NCBI GenBank assembly: GCA_903912435.1
Contig: CAIWHI010000271.1
Coordinates: 1 to 64,000 of the forward strand
Length of the DNA: 64,000 nt
Origin: an uncultured Bacteroidota bacterium
GTDB taxonomy: Bacteria > Bacteroidota > Bacteroidia > Chitinophagales > Chitinophagaceae
Reading direction: 5' to 3'
Shown here one piece after another: positions 1-9,172 of the stretch (position 1 is the stretch's first letter; the number at the start of each line of letters is the position of its first letter). Both the position numbers and the translations under genes were made by a program. The notes beneath the pieces were generated by a model. The model saw only the letters and a list, made by a program, of their open reading frames with translations. It was not told the DNA's origin and ran no database searches.

Positions 1-84
1 ATTCGAGCCAATGCATAGTATACTACCAATATTGTTCGCTTAGTAGCATTATACACACTCTGCAGGAAAAGTACACAGTTATTT

Positions 85-474
85 TTAGTGGCTTAAGACT
101 TTGTAATAATTTGCTATAAATGATAGGAGATAACCAATAGCTAGGCCACCGCCAGATACCATCCAGATCAGCTTCTCTATTTTGCCGATTTTTTGATTCA
201 TCTTATCATGGGCATCAGTGTCTTTCTTGGCGTTCTCTTTTATTTCTTTTAAAATGAAAGCGTCTTCTTCACGAAACTGATCATAGATCTTACCGATGGA
301 TTCATCTAATTCCTTACGGCGATCTTCTATTAAACGAGCTAGGGTATCATTACCCTTTTCTTGTTGAGATAATCTAAGCTCATGAACCGCGAGCATCTTG
401 GAAACATCTGCAGACACTTGAGCCAATCTCTGAATAGCTTCGTCTATTTTATTAAAGCGCGGTTCTAAATCCAT
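85..474 (-). CDS. Coiled-coil protein with C-terminal membrane anchor
   Basis: This 129-residue protein has a long charged helical region (about residues 1-100) of heptad-like character, ending in one hydrophobic segment (about 104-123, WMVSGGGLAIGYLLSFIANY) with a short tail. The layout resembles small phage membrane-tethered coiled-coil proteins such as XhlA-type lysis accessories, but no diagnostic motif proves that. It starts just downstream of the stop of the 63-residue gene on its right, so the two are probably co-transcribed. The 84 bases to its left hold no gene I can support. Confidence 0.6.
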   Translation of the reverse strand: MDLEPRFNKIDEAIQRLAQVSADVSKMLAVHELRLSQQEKGNDTLARLIEDRRKELDESIGKIYDQFREEDAFILKEIKENAKKDTDAHDKMNQKIGKIEKLIWMVSGGGLAIGYLLSFIANYYKVLSH

Positions 475-479
475 GATCG

Positions 480-671
480 TTATTTTCCTGGAATGATTCT
501 TGTTAAAGGAGTCTTGGTCATAACGATATCCCGCAGCTTTTTCTTCTTTGGGTACATACCAGGTTCACCCTTAGGCCCGATACCAATTCCTTCTACACCG
601 CCACCACCAACTGCATTAGCAGCGCCAGCAGCTATGCCATCTTCTATGAGGCTATTGGTTTCTACTCTCAT
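480..671 (-). CDS. Small Gly-rich protein, unknown
   Basis: A 63-residue protein with a glycine-rich centre (AVGGGGVEGIGIGPKGEPG) followed by a lysine run. Its start overlaps the end of the upstream gene and its stop lies 5 bases before the next start, which supports translation inside this tight late operon. No family is recognised. The reading frame on the opposite strand is a shadow. Confidence 0.5.
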   Translation of the reverse strand: MRVETNSLIEDGIAAGAANAVGGGGVEGIGIGPKGEPGMYPKKKKLRDIVMTKTPLTRIIPGK

Positions 672-1059
672 GGTTCAACTTTCTTAATATGTCTATAACC
701 CTTTGATCCATCACTATAGAATCAGTCTCAATCAATTCATGATTTCCTACGTTATATAGCTTAGCTGGTAGGATGTTTATAAGCAATAAAAAAGGCTTCA
801 AGTATTTGAACTGCTTTTCTAACTTCAAGAAAAGGATCTTAGATAGTTCAATACCGAAGCAATTGTAAAGAGTCATAATGTGATTGAGGATTAACCTCTC
901 TTTTAGTTCACCAGATTCTGTATATCTGGTGATGAGTTTCTTGATATACTTTACTCTTTCGAGGTCTTCAAGAAACTCATCTGTAGATATCGCTTGAGGA
1001 TTATCATATCGCTTAGCGCAATAGATTAAGAAGTTTTCCTCGGTTAATTTCTCATGCAT
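652..1059 (-). CDS. Conserved T4-like phage protein, unknown role
   Basis: A 135-residue, mostly helical protein with the pattern KLTEENFLIYCAKRYDNPQ near the start and a hydrophobic middle (LKPFLLLINILPAKL). Proteins of this kind sit among structural genes in cyanophage-type T4 relatives, but the function is not known to me. The start abuts the stop of the upstream 84-residue gene (shared base), so translational coupling is likely. Confidence 0.6.
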   Translation of the reverse strand: MHEKLTEENFLIYCAKRYDNPQAISTDEFLEDLERVKYIKKLITRYTESGELKERLILNHIMTLYNCFGIELSKILFLKLEKQFKYLKPFLLLINILPAKLYNVGNHELIETDSIVMDQRVIDILRKLNHESRNQ

Positions 1060-1313
1060 TAAGAAGTTCTGATTCTTACGAATCCATTGTTATCATAATA
1101 TAGACCTTTCAAAATAACGCCGCCGGTATTAGCAGCAACATTATTAGTAAATGGACCCGGCATATTATTACCGATAGAGAATAAAAAGTTATTAACCGAG
1201 ATAGTTAGTACATTAGCGGTATTTGCCGGATTAACAAGGACAACCACCCTGTCCGTAGAGGCCAGGGTGTTCGCCGTATTAAGATCCGCAATTCTTCTCG
1301 CATCATTTGCCAT
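1059..1313 (-). CDS. Small virion-type protein, unknown
   Basis: An 84-residue, Asn/Thr/Val-rich protein with beta-like composition, resembling the small decoration or fibre-like proteins in this block. The C-terminus (ILKGLYYDNNGFVRIR) looks like a beta-strand pair. It lies between a 331-residue structural protein and the conserved 135-residue protein in one operon. Function is inferred only from composition and neighbours. Confidence 0.55.
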   Translation of the reverse strand: MANDARRIADLNTANTLASTDRVVVLVNPANTANVLTISVNNFLFSIGNNMPGPFTNNVAANTGGVILKGLYYDNNGFVRIRTS

Positions 1314-1329
1314 AGTGTTGAACTACCTA

Positions 1330-2325
1330 TTAGATGTTTGTGTCAACTGTATTTGAAGCAGGAGATGCAGCACCAACTGAACCGGTTGCTGTAGTACCAC
1401 TTAGACCGATTGTCTTTGCAGCTACTAGTGTTTCGAAATGAACACGACCAGCACGACCGCCTGTACCTTCTCTACGTACTACCCAACCGGCATGAGCTAC
1501 CTGAGGATATACTGCATTAATGTCTACATAACCAGCAGCAGTATCACCTTTTAGATTATGACCAGTTTCGGTTGAAGTGGCATTGACTGTAAGCTGAAGA
1601 TTTGCACCGCCAATTGTGTTTGTAAGAGCTAAAGTAGAGCTGTTAGCAAATGAAATATAATAGCTAGTATTACCTGTTAGACCAACAATTGCTGTATTAC
1701 CAGTGCTTACTACATAAGTGATGTGATCATTTACCTGGAAGTACTGAGCTGACGAAGTCATAATGACATTCGCTGTAGCATTGATGTAAGTAGCATTTGC
1801 ACCAACCTGGATCAGAGCCGGAGCTGGGATCGTAAGAGTTGGATTAGTTTTATAACCAGAACCGGTATTAGCTAGATTGAAGCTTACAATCTTACCAACT
1901 GAGTTTGATACAGCATTAACGATGCCACCAGTTCCACCATTTGTTGGTGTTGGAATGAAGTTAGCTGTGTTTGCTGAATAACCAGTACCAGAATATGTTA
2001 CTACACCAACTGCTGCTCCACCTTGCTGACCTGCAAGACCACCACCATTGATATTCATCGATGTGGTATTAACAGCAAATACTCCAATTGCCATGCCAGG
2101 AATGAATGCACCGATTGTTGTGTTACCAAACATAGCTACGTCTACTGAAGCGCGCGAACCAGGTGATGTATTACCGAAGTGTGCGTTTGCATCCATCGGA
2201 ATCACGTTTGGACCTTGACCACTACCCTTTACGAGAACGTAAGTTCCGATCGGAGCTCCATTGGAAGACTCTTTAGTAGTGGTGCTATTAGCAGTCACTG
2301 ACTGATCGTTTCTACCCCAAAGCAT
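1330..2325 (-). CDS. Predicted structural protein
   Basis: A 331-residue Asn/Thr/Gly-rich protein. The N-terminus (MLWGRNDQSVTAN), the motif AHFGNTSPGSRASVD and the C-terminal HAGWVVRREGTGGRAGRVHF are a combination I associate with structural proteins of T4-like cyanophages; the middle is a beta-rich repetitive insert. It is preceded by AATAAATA at 2351-2358, one base from the T4 late consensus. A virion role is likely; its exact place in the particle is unknown. Confidence 0.65.
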   Translation of the reverse strand: MLWGRNDQSVTANSTTTKESSNGAPIGTYVLVKGSGQGPNVIPMDANAHFGNTSPGSRASVDVAMFGNTTIGAFIPGMAIGVFAVNTTSMNINGGGLAGQQGGAAVGVVTYSGTGYSANTANFIPTPTNGGTGGIVNAVSNSVGKIVSFNLANTGSGYKTNPTLTIPAPALIQVGANATYINATANVIMTSSAQYFQVNDHITYVVSTGNTAIVGLTGNTSYYISFANSSTLALTNTIGGANLQLTVNATSTETGHNLKGDTAAGYVDINAVYPQVAHAGWVVRREGTGGRAGRVHFETLVAAKTIGLSGTTATGSVGAASPASNTVDTNI

Positions 2326-2373
2326 ATCTTTATCCTTTCTTTAGTGTTTAGTTCTATTTATTCGATGGGGGAT

Positions 2374-3663
2374 TTAGCTAAGAGCTGCCTTCATCGAAGC
2401 ATGGCTCTTATGGAGCTTGTCTGTGAAAGCATCTTTATCCGATGCAGTCTTAAGTTGGTGATGATAGATCTTAAGAGCATGATGAGCCATCTGTGGGTTC
2501 ATAGTTGTTTTTTCACCATTTAGATGAGTGAATGGCTTTGTACCCTGCGTACTAATGATCTTTTGAAGCTGCACTACCGGATGCTCGTGTTCATCTTCAC
2601 TTGGCTCTTCTGGCTTTGGGTTCTTACGCGGACGACCACGACCCTCATCAAGCTCTAGATCTTTTGATTCATACTGTACTTCATCAGAAATAGTGTAGTC
2701 TGCAGTATTGTTCTTATCATTAAAGCCAGACTGATCCTGGTTAGCACCACGGATCGGAGATGAACCAATAGTTGTCTGAGATGGTACAGTCTTTTCCTTC
2801 TTCTTACCTTCATCGAATAGCTCTGCAATCGCAGCGATATTTTCTAGCTCTTCATCGGTTAAGACGGATTCTTCATGCATGCATCCGCATGGCTTCTTGC
2901 CACATTCGGAGCACTTGCCAGAACGAAGTGCCTTGAAATCTGCTGCGTCGATTTTCTTCTTATCGCCTGCCATTCCAGCAATCTTTTTCTGTGCTGGTGA
3001 TAGCTCTTCCTTGACATTTTTCTTGCTTGGCTTAGAACCACTCTCGTCGTCCAGCTTATCAAGAGTCTTTGGCTCAAGATCTACCTTGGTCTTTCCACCG
3101 ACCATCTTCTTAGCATCTAATGCTGCATTTGAAATATGATCTGGATTTGATTCGATTACTTGCTGGACTGCTGAGATAAGGCTTGATGGCAGCCCGAAAC
3201 GGTCGTTATTCATTGGATTCTCCTCGTCAACTCTACGTTGTTTATAAGCTGCTGTTCGGGCTAGCTTGGATTCTGGGGAAGTGGGTTCTGGATCGTCTTG
3301 TCTTGAAACTTGTTTTATTTTAATGCGAGCTTTAGTTCCAATTGAAACTTCGGCTTCTTCCTTAACACGCTTTTGGATTTCTGCTTTACGATCTTCGGCG
3401 TCTTTGTTACGCTGATCGATCTGACGTTGCATCTCAACTTTAGAGATCTGTTGTTCTTTTTTGGTTTCTTTTTCTTGGTCTGCAACACGCTTCATAGCAG
3501 CTGCATTGTTGTTAGAGTGACCTGTTTCCCCGTCATTCTTTTGAGACGAGAAAGTATTACGACCTGATCTAACGTGACCGGTGTTAATAGCACCCGGTGT
3601 TGAAACAATCCCAGCTTCGGCAATTTGCCTAATAATAGACTCTAGAGACTTATACTTTTCCAT
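2374..3663 (-). CDS. Large charged head-associated protein, unknown
   Basis: This 429-residue protein is highly charged and largely low-complexity (Lys/Glu/Asp), with a cysteine cluster (CSECGKKPCGCM, about residues 253-264) that could bind a metal and an AT-hook-like run RGRPRKNPKP (about 342-351) that could b contact DNA. Its composition resembles the 358-residue protein at 62071-63147, which also carries a small Cys/His cluster. Location among virion genes suggests an internal or scaffold-like head protein; this is inference. Confidence 0.5.
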   Translation of the reverse strand: MEKYKSLESIIRQIAEAGIVSTPGAINTGHVRSGRNTFSSQKNDGETGHSNNNAAAMKRVADQEKETKKEQQISKVEMQRQIDQRNKDAEDRKAEIQKRVKEEAEVSIGTKARIKIKQVSRQDDPEPTSPESKLARTAAYKQRRVDEENPMNNDRFGLPSSLISAVQQVIESNPDHISNAALDAKKMVGGKTKVDLEPKTLDKLDDESGSKPSKKNVKEELSPAQKKIAGMAGDKKKIDAADFKALRSGKCSECGKKPCGCMHEESVLTDEELENIAAIAELFDEGKKKEKTVPSQTTIGSSPIRGANQDQSGFNDKNNTADYTISDEVQYESKDLELDEGRGRPRKNPKPEEPSEDEHEHPVVQLQKIISTQGTKPFTHLNGEKTTMNPQMAHHALKIYHHQLKTASDKDAFTDKLHKSHASMKAALS

Positions 3664-4100
3664 TATGCCTTACCTATCGAACGTAGCATCCAGTCGTGTT
3701 TATAATGGGTATCGATTCGATCTTGTAGGAAGTTAGCTAGTCCTACTGCATTGCTCTTTTCGGCAAGAGTATTAGCTTTCTTCAATTCCTCGATCAGCTT
3801 CTTATTATCCATCTCAAGTTCTTTAATCATCTTAAGTGCAGATGGGATATTTAGCTGATCATCTATGACAGATAAAGTTGTGAAACGAGACAGACTTCCT
3901 GGTGCATAAGAATTCAAAGTCCTAATTTGTTCACCGAATTTATCTACTGATTCCCAGATATCATTATACAGACCATCGAGAAACGAATGATACTGTGGGA
4001 AGTTAGGCCCTTCTACATTCCAATGGAAATTGTGTGTTTTCAAGTAGAAGGCAAACACACTCGCAAGGCACACCTTCATTTGTTCTGTTAAGTCGTTCAT
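3663..4100 (-). CDS. Dps-like ferritin
   Basis: A 145-residue helical protein with the Dps signature near the N-terminus: KTHNFHWNVEGPNFPQYH (about residues 22-39), then FLDGLYNDIWESVDKFGEQI. These carry the His, Asp and Glu positions that form the inter-subunit ferroxidase site in Dps. Dps dodecamers oxidise and store iron and can shield DNA. It is short for the family and lacks a basic N-terminal tail. It sits in the virion gene block and touches its neighbours on both sides, so it may be packaged or made late to protect DNA from peroxide. Confidence 0.75.
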   Translation of the reverse strand: MNDLTEQMKVCLASVFAFYLKTHNFHWNVEGPNFPQYHSFLDGLYNDIWESVDKFGEQIRTLNSYAPGSLSRFTTLSVIDDQLNIPSALKMIKELEMDNKKLIEELKKANTLAEKSNAVGLANFLQDRIDTHYKHDWMLRSIGKA

Positions 4101-4393
4101 TATTTTCCTCCACCACCAGAGCTACCGCTTTTACCCGGAGGCAATGACTTTATTTTTCCGTTAGCCATCCTGATCGGGACATTAGCCAATCTATGTTCAT
4201 GACCGGCCGCATCTCTGATCGTTACTTCCTTAACATGATGCTTTTTTTTCTGATGCTTCCAATGATAGTGAGCGACAGTGGAAACAGTGGAATGAATTCT
4301 ACCAACTTTTCCAATTGGCTTCACCGCCGTGATTGGCTCCGGCGGTGCATACAAGTTAAGGATCGATTCTTTGAATTCTTTGAAGCTTTTCAT
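4100..4393 (-). CDS. Small protein with capsid-targeting-like N-terminus
   Basis: A 97-residue basic protein. I place the start at the ATG at 4393, which overlaps the upstream stop as TAATG. The N-terminus MKSFKEFKES resembles the capsid-targeting sequence of T4 internal proteins (MKTYQEFIAE), and FKE/S is close to the gp21 protease rule (L/I-x-E before a small residue). The rest is His/Lys-rich (HYHWKHQKKKHHVKE) with a Gly/Ser tail. It may be an internal head protein injected with the DNA. Confidence 0.5.
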   Translation of the reverse strand: MKSFKEFKESILNLYAPPEPITAVKPIGKVGRIHSTVSTVAHYHWKHQKKKHHVKEVTIRDAAGHEHRLANVPIRMANGKIKSLPPGKSGSSGGGGK

Positions 4394-4974
4394 TAGCAGT
4401 TCCACTTTCTTAGAGCTAAGGCTTTGCGTGTTGGTTTGCCGTGCTCGTCCTTCATCGGTCCTTTCATTCCACCCATGCGGGCGCAGAAAGACTTACGACG
4501 GTTGGCTGCCTTAGAACCTGTCTTTAGTTCGGATGGTTTCTTGGTTACTGGAGCTTGCAGATGACTACCGGTTTCCCTATTATAGTGATCCCTACCTTTT
4601 TGAGTAAGGCCACCCGTTTCGCTTTTATATCCGGCTTTATCTACTGCTTCTTTAACTACTTTCTTGACGGTCTTAGTGATTTTACTTTGACCTGGTGTTG
4701 CGTTTTTGTAGATCTTGACTGCAGAGTCTGTAGCATCGAATCTTGAATCCGAATCATTGGGGTCAGTCGACTGCAATTCTGCGGTTTCACCGGTTTTGAA
4801 ATGCTTAGATTTATCATGTGGTGTCTTGATAAGGGCTGCTTCTGCTGCCATCTTAAAGTCTTGTTTTGTAGGTGCACCCTTACTTCCTGGCTTACGCGTA
4901 TGTTCACCAGAACCATGTTCGATTCTTTCTCTTTTGGCGTGGATATTATCCCACAGGCCTTTCTTATCAGACAT
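4393..4974 (-). CDS. DUF6321-like structural protein
   Basis: A 193-residue basic protein from the ATG at 4974. It has two modules: an N-terminal KKGLWDNIHAKRERIEHGSG...KPGSKGAPT block and a C-terminal SFCARMGGMKGPMKDE...TRKALALRKWNC block, which I recognise as the DUF6321-type module widespread in phage head regions. An exact late promoter TATAAATA lies at 5001-5008. Function is unproven. The family assignment comes from memory of the motif. Confidence 0.7.
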   Translation of the reverse strand: MSDKKGLWDNIHAKRERIEHGSGEHTRKPGSKGAPTKQDFKMAAEAALIKTPHDKSKHFKTGETAELQSTDPNDSDSRFDATDSAVKIYKNATPGQSKITKTVKKVVKEAVDKAGYKSETGGLTQKGRDHYNRETGSHLQAPVTKKPSELKTGSKAANRRKSFCARMGGMKGPMKDEHGKPTRKALALRKWNC

Positions 4975-5000
4975 TTCATGTAACCCCAAAGTTTTCCGAT

Positions 5001-5008
5001 TATTTATA
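5001..5008 (-). promoter_or_regulatory. T4-type late promoter TATAAATA
   Basis: An exact match to the T4 late promoter octamer read by gp55-RNA polymerase, 26 bases upstream of the start at 4974. Confidence 0.65.
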
Positions 5009-5010
5009 TC

Positions 5011-6483
5011 TTACAGCTGTTCAATGAAGTTAAAGGTAGAAGCGATATTAGCAGAACTTCCGCCTGCTGTTAATTGCTGAATCGCTAGAGTCAAAGTCCC
5101 TGGATTACCATTAATATCAGAACCAAGGTTGAATGTTCCTGGTAGACCATCAAAAAGATGTGAAGCAGAAGCAGAAGTCGTAAGACCGGAAAGGACTATT
5201 TGTCCACCACTAACCAGTGCTGTGTTTGCCCACGTCCAATATTGACTTGCTCTACCTGCATTTACATGTGACAAAGCCCCATTTCCATTATAAGCATAAG
5301 TTGAATTAACGTTACAATTATATAAAACTTGATAGAAGAACGTTCCAGGACTAGCGATCCTACCCTGATTATTTTGGTCCACCAACGTAAATTCTCCAGG
5401 GGTGATAGCACTGCCATTATAAGGCACACCTGTCCTTAATCCGATAGTAAGCATTGCTGTCAATGCTCCACCAGAAATATAACCATTGACGTTATATGCT
5501 GTAGCCGGTGATGGGTTGAACTGTTGTGGTGCTTCTGATTGAAACGATATCCCGGTCATATTGAAAATAGGAGCGGCGGACTGGGCGGTTGTGTTGAATA
5601 TTTCGCGTCTGAATGGCAAGGTATTGTCATTCACAAAACTTGTTGTTAATGTTCCGGTATAACTTTGAACATGACAGATTTGAGGTCCAATAGGTGTTCC
5701 CATACCAAAACGAATACGACCTGTTCTACCACCGATGAAGTCAAACCAGAATGTGTAGTATTTGTCCAGACCAGCAGTGAAGATGTTGAACTTTGAAGGA
5801 CCGGTTCCGTCTAACTTGTCCGTATTGAAATTAGTAGCATAGACACGATCTTCTACAACAGCGCCATTTGCTTGCTGGCGGCGGACAACAACTGCTAGAG
5901 TATTTGCTGTTTGTTCCCAAAACATGCCGTTATAAGTGTCAAAGATACCCGTTCTTCTTGTAACACCGGAATCACTTGTGTTCGCTTCGAAATTAACTGT
6001 GCTATAGACAACATGTGAAGCGCCAGGAACGATTTTCATTCGATCATATGATTGACTGTATATGTAACCACCGTTTGTAGTTCCACTGGACATTTGAATT
6101 TCTGCGGTGTTTGCTAGAAACTGACTCGAAGACCCAACCCCCGAATTTGCTGTAGACCATCTTAAAGTGACATCGTTATCAACTACGGGAGTGTAATAAA
6201 TCTGAACCGCTGTAGTTGAGGTTCTAAGTTTTGTCAAAGCATCCTGTGACCATGTTGGTGCTTGCTGAGTGTAGACATAGTTTGTGGTGTTTGATAGGAC
6301 TTGAACGTTTACATTTGAAGTAATGCCAGCAACGTTTCCAACCAGATTCACTGATTGGTTAGAAAACGAAACGTTCTGAGTCGCCGGAATATTCATTACA
6401 GAAACCGTAATAGCATTTCCCTGTTCGTTTTGGATTTCAACGCTATTAACAACGTTCGTATTTGTTGAATAAAGATATGACAT
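5011..6483 (-). CDS. Predicted virion or fibre protein
   Basis: A 490-residue protein rich in Asn, Thr, Ser and Gly, with repeated beta-type stretches and few charges, typical of fibre, baseplate or decoration proteins. The start is the ATG at 6483, which shares bases with the upstream stop (TAATG), rather than an in-frame codon further upstream. No named domain is recognised. Upstream stands a partner structural protein, so the pair may assemble together. Confidence 0.6.
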   Translation of the reverse strand: MSYLYSTNTNVVNSVEIQNEQGNAITVSVMNIPATQNVSFSNQSVNLVGNVAGITSNVNVQVLSNTTNYVYTQQAPTWSQDALTKLRTSTTAVQIYYTPVVDNDVTLRWSTANSGVGSSSQFLANTAEIQMSSGTTNGGYIYSQSYDRMKIVPGASHVVYSTVNFEANTSDSGVTRRTGIFDTYNGMFWEQTANTLAVVVRRQQANGAVVEDRVYATNFNTDKLDGTGPSKFNIFTAGLDKYYTFWFDFIGGRTGRIRFGMGTPIGPQICHVQSYTGTLTTSFVNDNTLPFRREIFNTTAQSAAPIFNMTGISFQSEAPQQFNPSPATAYNVNGYISGGALTAMLTIGLRTGVPYNGSAITPGEFTLVDQNNQGRIASPGTFFYQVLYNCNVNSTYAYNGNGALSHVNAGRASQYWTWANTALVSGGQIVLSGLTTSASASHLFDGLPGTFNLGSDINGNPGTLTLAIQQLTAGGSSANIASTFNFIEQL

Positions 6484-7244
6484 TAGATGATTCTCCACCC
6501 GCGACTATAAATGAAAGTTAATGAACCGTTGTTGATAGCTAATATTGCTTGTGTATCGTTATCAATCGAAATACCGCTGATCGTGATATTGTTGACCGAG
6601 CATAAACCGCTTTCGTCCTTTACCACAACCTGTCTGCCTTCTTTTACATTCTGGATCGGAAGTGATATGCTTACAGGTCCGGGATAATTAACACCAATGT
6701 AGTAGTCTTTTCGACCGATCTGATAATTTGATGATGTTACCGATGTAGTGTGGAAAGTAAGGTCTTCAATTGAACCTGCTCCACCACCTCCAAGTTGTGA
6801 GATCCTAGAAGCAAATGAATGAAGATCGACCATCGTCTTCTTCATCAGATCTAATTCTTTTCGTAAGATAGGATTAATATCATCGGCTTCAGGAGCAGAT
6901 GTAACTTTAGCGGTCTTACTAAGCGCGGCCATAGACTTGGTCACGAAGTCATCTGGCAGCTGAGGCTGAGGCTCAGGGACTTGGTAGGTGGGTTGTGTTA
7001 TGATTCTTGTAGTAGCAGTAGCCAAGTCGACAAAAGACTCCTGCACAGCTTCTGGTAGCTTTATTGGTTCTGGCTCAATAATTCTTTCGACTGGCGATTT
7101 ATTGAGAACCTTCTCCATCTTTTCTAAGATGAGCTTTTCTTTTAAGCGTGATTCTTCATTCGACTCAAAAACAGAAGGCTTTACTTCCGGTGATCCGAAA
7201 GCCTTATGCATTTTAGCAAGTAATTGTTTTTCTTTTTCGTTCAT
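6483..7244 (-). CDS. Predicted virion protein with coiled-coil N-half
   Basis: This 253-residue protein starts at the ATG at 7244, one base beyond the preceding stop, with a GGAAGG ribosome site. The first half is charged and helical with a Pro/Gln-rich linker; a GGGGAG linker (about residues 153-158) then leads to a beta-rich C-terminal domain (YYIGVNYPGPVSISLPIQ, VVVKDESGLCSVNNITISG). The C-domain looks like a small fibre or attachment module. Confidence 0.55.
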   Translation of the reverse strand: MNEKEKQLLAKMHKAFGSPEVKPSVFESNEESRLKEKLILEKMEKVLNKSPVERIIEPEPIKLPEAVQESFVDLATATTRIITQPTYQVPEPQPQLPDDFVTKSMAALSKTAKVTSAPEADDINPILRKELDLMKKTMVDLHSFASRISQLGGGGAGSIEDLTFHTTSVTSSNYQIGRKDYYIGVNYPGPVSISLPIQNVKEGRQVVVKDESGLCSVNNITISGISIDNDTQAILAINNGSLTFIYSRGWRII

Positions 7245-7245
7245 C

Positions 7246-9153
7246 TTAGGCCTTCCGAGTTTTCTTGGTCGCAAGTCTACGTTGCTGTTCTGCTCGAGCT
7301 CGTGTTCCTACTTCATCGGTTCTCTTAGCATAACGGGCCAAAGAAATACCATTTGTTTCAGCACCAATATCGATGTACATACCCTTTCTAACATCATCAT
7401 AAAGCTCTCTAGCATGTTCTGGATGCACATGCTGCGGAATGCCTTTCTTAAATTCTGAGAAATTTCTATTGTTAGCATGATCGCGCATCTTAGAAGCCGA
7501 CATACCAGATACACCTTCTGCATCAGGATCTCTTTGACCTGCTGAAACAACGTCAATCTTCTTAAAGTTGAAACGCCTACCATTATACTGACCAAGTAGT
7601 CTTTTGTATTCATCAACTCGATCGGAACCGGCTACCATAATAAGATGATCGACACCTTGCTTATACAGCTTTTCTGCATGATTCAAGAAAGAAGGAGCTT
7701 CTGCACTGGCCGTCTCGATATTCGTATTAGGGAAGAAACGCTTTGCGTGTTTTAATTTCTGTTCTGGTGTTAGTGGATTCTTTTCCGGATCTTGAGATCT
7801 TGATAGAATGATAGAATGACCAGCTTTATGTTGCGCTGCCAGTTCTTTTACCTTATCTACAAGAGCTGCATGACCAATAGTTGGTGGATTCATTCTGCCA
7901 AAAGCCATTACATGTGGATTATTAATACCGGTATCTTCTGGCTTTGTAGCATCACCTTTAGAGAATTCGTCTTGCTCTGATTTACCACGATTATTCGCAA
8001 AGTTCAATCTAGAGAATTCGGCACGATCTACAAGCTTGGTTGGCATGCCTTTTCTAATAGAAACGAAACCTTCCGGTTTTACCTGCTTACCACCGACAGT
8101 ATGTTCAAATTCTGTTGGATTACCAAGAGCATTTACAAGGACATCCTTAGCTTTCTGCAAATGACTGTGTAGCTGAAAAGCTTTGTCGAATTCCGATGCA
8201 TTATCCTGAGTATCGACTAAAAATTTATTGAAATACTCAGCTTTCTTATCTTTCGCGGCCGGGGTTTTGACCTTGGCCATTTCTTTTTCACGTTGTGCTT
8301 CAATGAACTTACCGTAGTCTTTGATATTCGGTTCTGTTCCATTTCTAACGGTTTGATTAATATATGGCTTGATAAGTGGATCATGCTCGCCAAGCTTGGA
8401 TAAAGTATCCATAGCCATAGACTGATAAGCAGATGTGGCCGCAGCGATGTGCTTATGATACTTATTCTGTAATGAAGTGGTATATCTTGAGTTCGAAGTA
8501 TCATTGATCTCTGGGTTTACCAAGTTAACATCTGGATCTTGACCAAACTTGCTATGATCAACATCGAAACCAGCCTTCATATCTTCGAGATTTTTGCCGG
8601 TATATTTGGTATGAACCACAAAACCGATTTGAGAATTTGCTATTTTCTTACCCATGCCGGAATCTTTTTTCGCAGCATAAGTGATAGTATTTGGGGCGAA
8701 CTTTAAGTTATCTCCATCTTCATGGACATCACTCTTATCATACATAAAGTCACCCTGATACACACCACCTTCTTTTGGCATGACCTTTGGTAGATGTTCT
8801 AATGCTGCCTTAAGCTTTGCAGCAAGACCAGGTGCATGGCCATGGTTGGCATCGATATCAGCTGTCGTATAATTGAGCTTTGGATTCTTATTGAATGCCG
8901 ACTTAGATGCAACAAAGAATTTACCGTTTTCGGGATTGATACCAAATACGACAGAAGGAGAACCATCATACTTTGTGGTGATCTTAAGCTTGGCTTTCCT
9001 ACCAGTAAGTCTCTTATGCAGATCTTCAAGATTCTCTACCGCATGATGGACACCATCATCACCACCGTGGATGATATGATCTTCAGCATGCTCAAGATGC
9101 TTGAGTTTGTCAACCTGTAAAGATTCGATGAGGAAGTTTTGGAATGTTAACAT
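7246..9153 (-). CDS. Ligase-like / nucleotidyltransferase fusion protein
   Basis: A 635-residue protein with two recognisable enzyme parts. Residues about 55-375 resemble a covalent nucleotidyltransferase (DNA/RNA ligase fold): motif I K61-Y-D-G, a candidate motif IV EGFV (361-364) and a following lysine (K373). Residues about 412-595 are an adenylyltransferase of the NMNAT class: GRMNPPTIGH (419-428) and GVSGMSASKMR (547-557). The N-terminus MLTFQNFLIES fits a capsid-targeting peptide with a gp21-type site LIE/S. It may travel in the head and repair nucleic acid or NAD in the infected cell; that role is inference. Confidence 0.7.
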   Translation of the reverse strand: MLTFQNFLIESLQVDKLKHLEHAEDHIIHGGDDGVHHAVENLEDLHKRLTGRKAKLKITTKYDGSPSVVFGINPENGKFFVASKSAFNKNPKLNYTTADIDANHGHAPGLAAKLKAALEHLPKVMPKEGGVYQGDFMYDKSDVHEDGDNLKFAPNTITYAAKKDSGMGKKIANSQIGFVVHTKYTGKNLEDMKAGFDVDHSKFGQDPDVNLVNPEINDTSNSRYTTSLQNKYHKHIAAATSAYQSMAMDTLSKLGEHDPLIKPYINQTVRNGTEPNIKDYGKFIEAQREKEMAKVKTPAAKDKKAEYFNKFLVDTQDNASEFDKAFQLHSHLQKAKDVLVNALGNPTEFEHTVGGKQVKPEGFVSIRKGMPTKLVDRAEFSRLNFANNRGKSEQDEFSKGDATKPEDTGINNPHVMAFGRMNPPTIGHAALVDKVKELAAQHKAGHSIILSRSQDPEKNPLTPEQKLKHAKRFFPNTNIETASAEAPSFLNHAEKLYKQGVDHLIMVAGSDRVDEYKRLLGQYNGRRFNFKKIDVVSAGQRDPDAEGVSGMSASKMRDHANNRNFSEFKKGIPQHVHPEHARELYDDVRKGMYIDIGAETNGISLARYAKRTDEVGTRARAEQQRRLATKKTRKA

Positions 9154-9172
9154 TATAATATTAAACCTTAAA

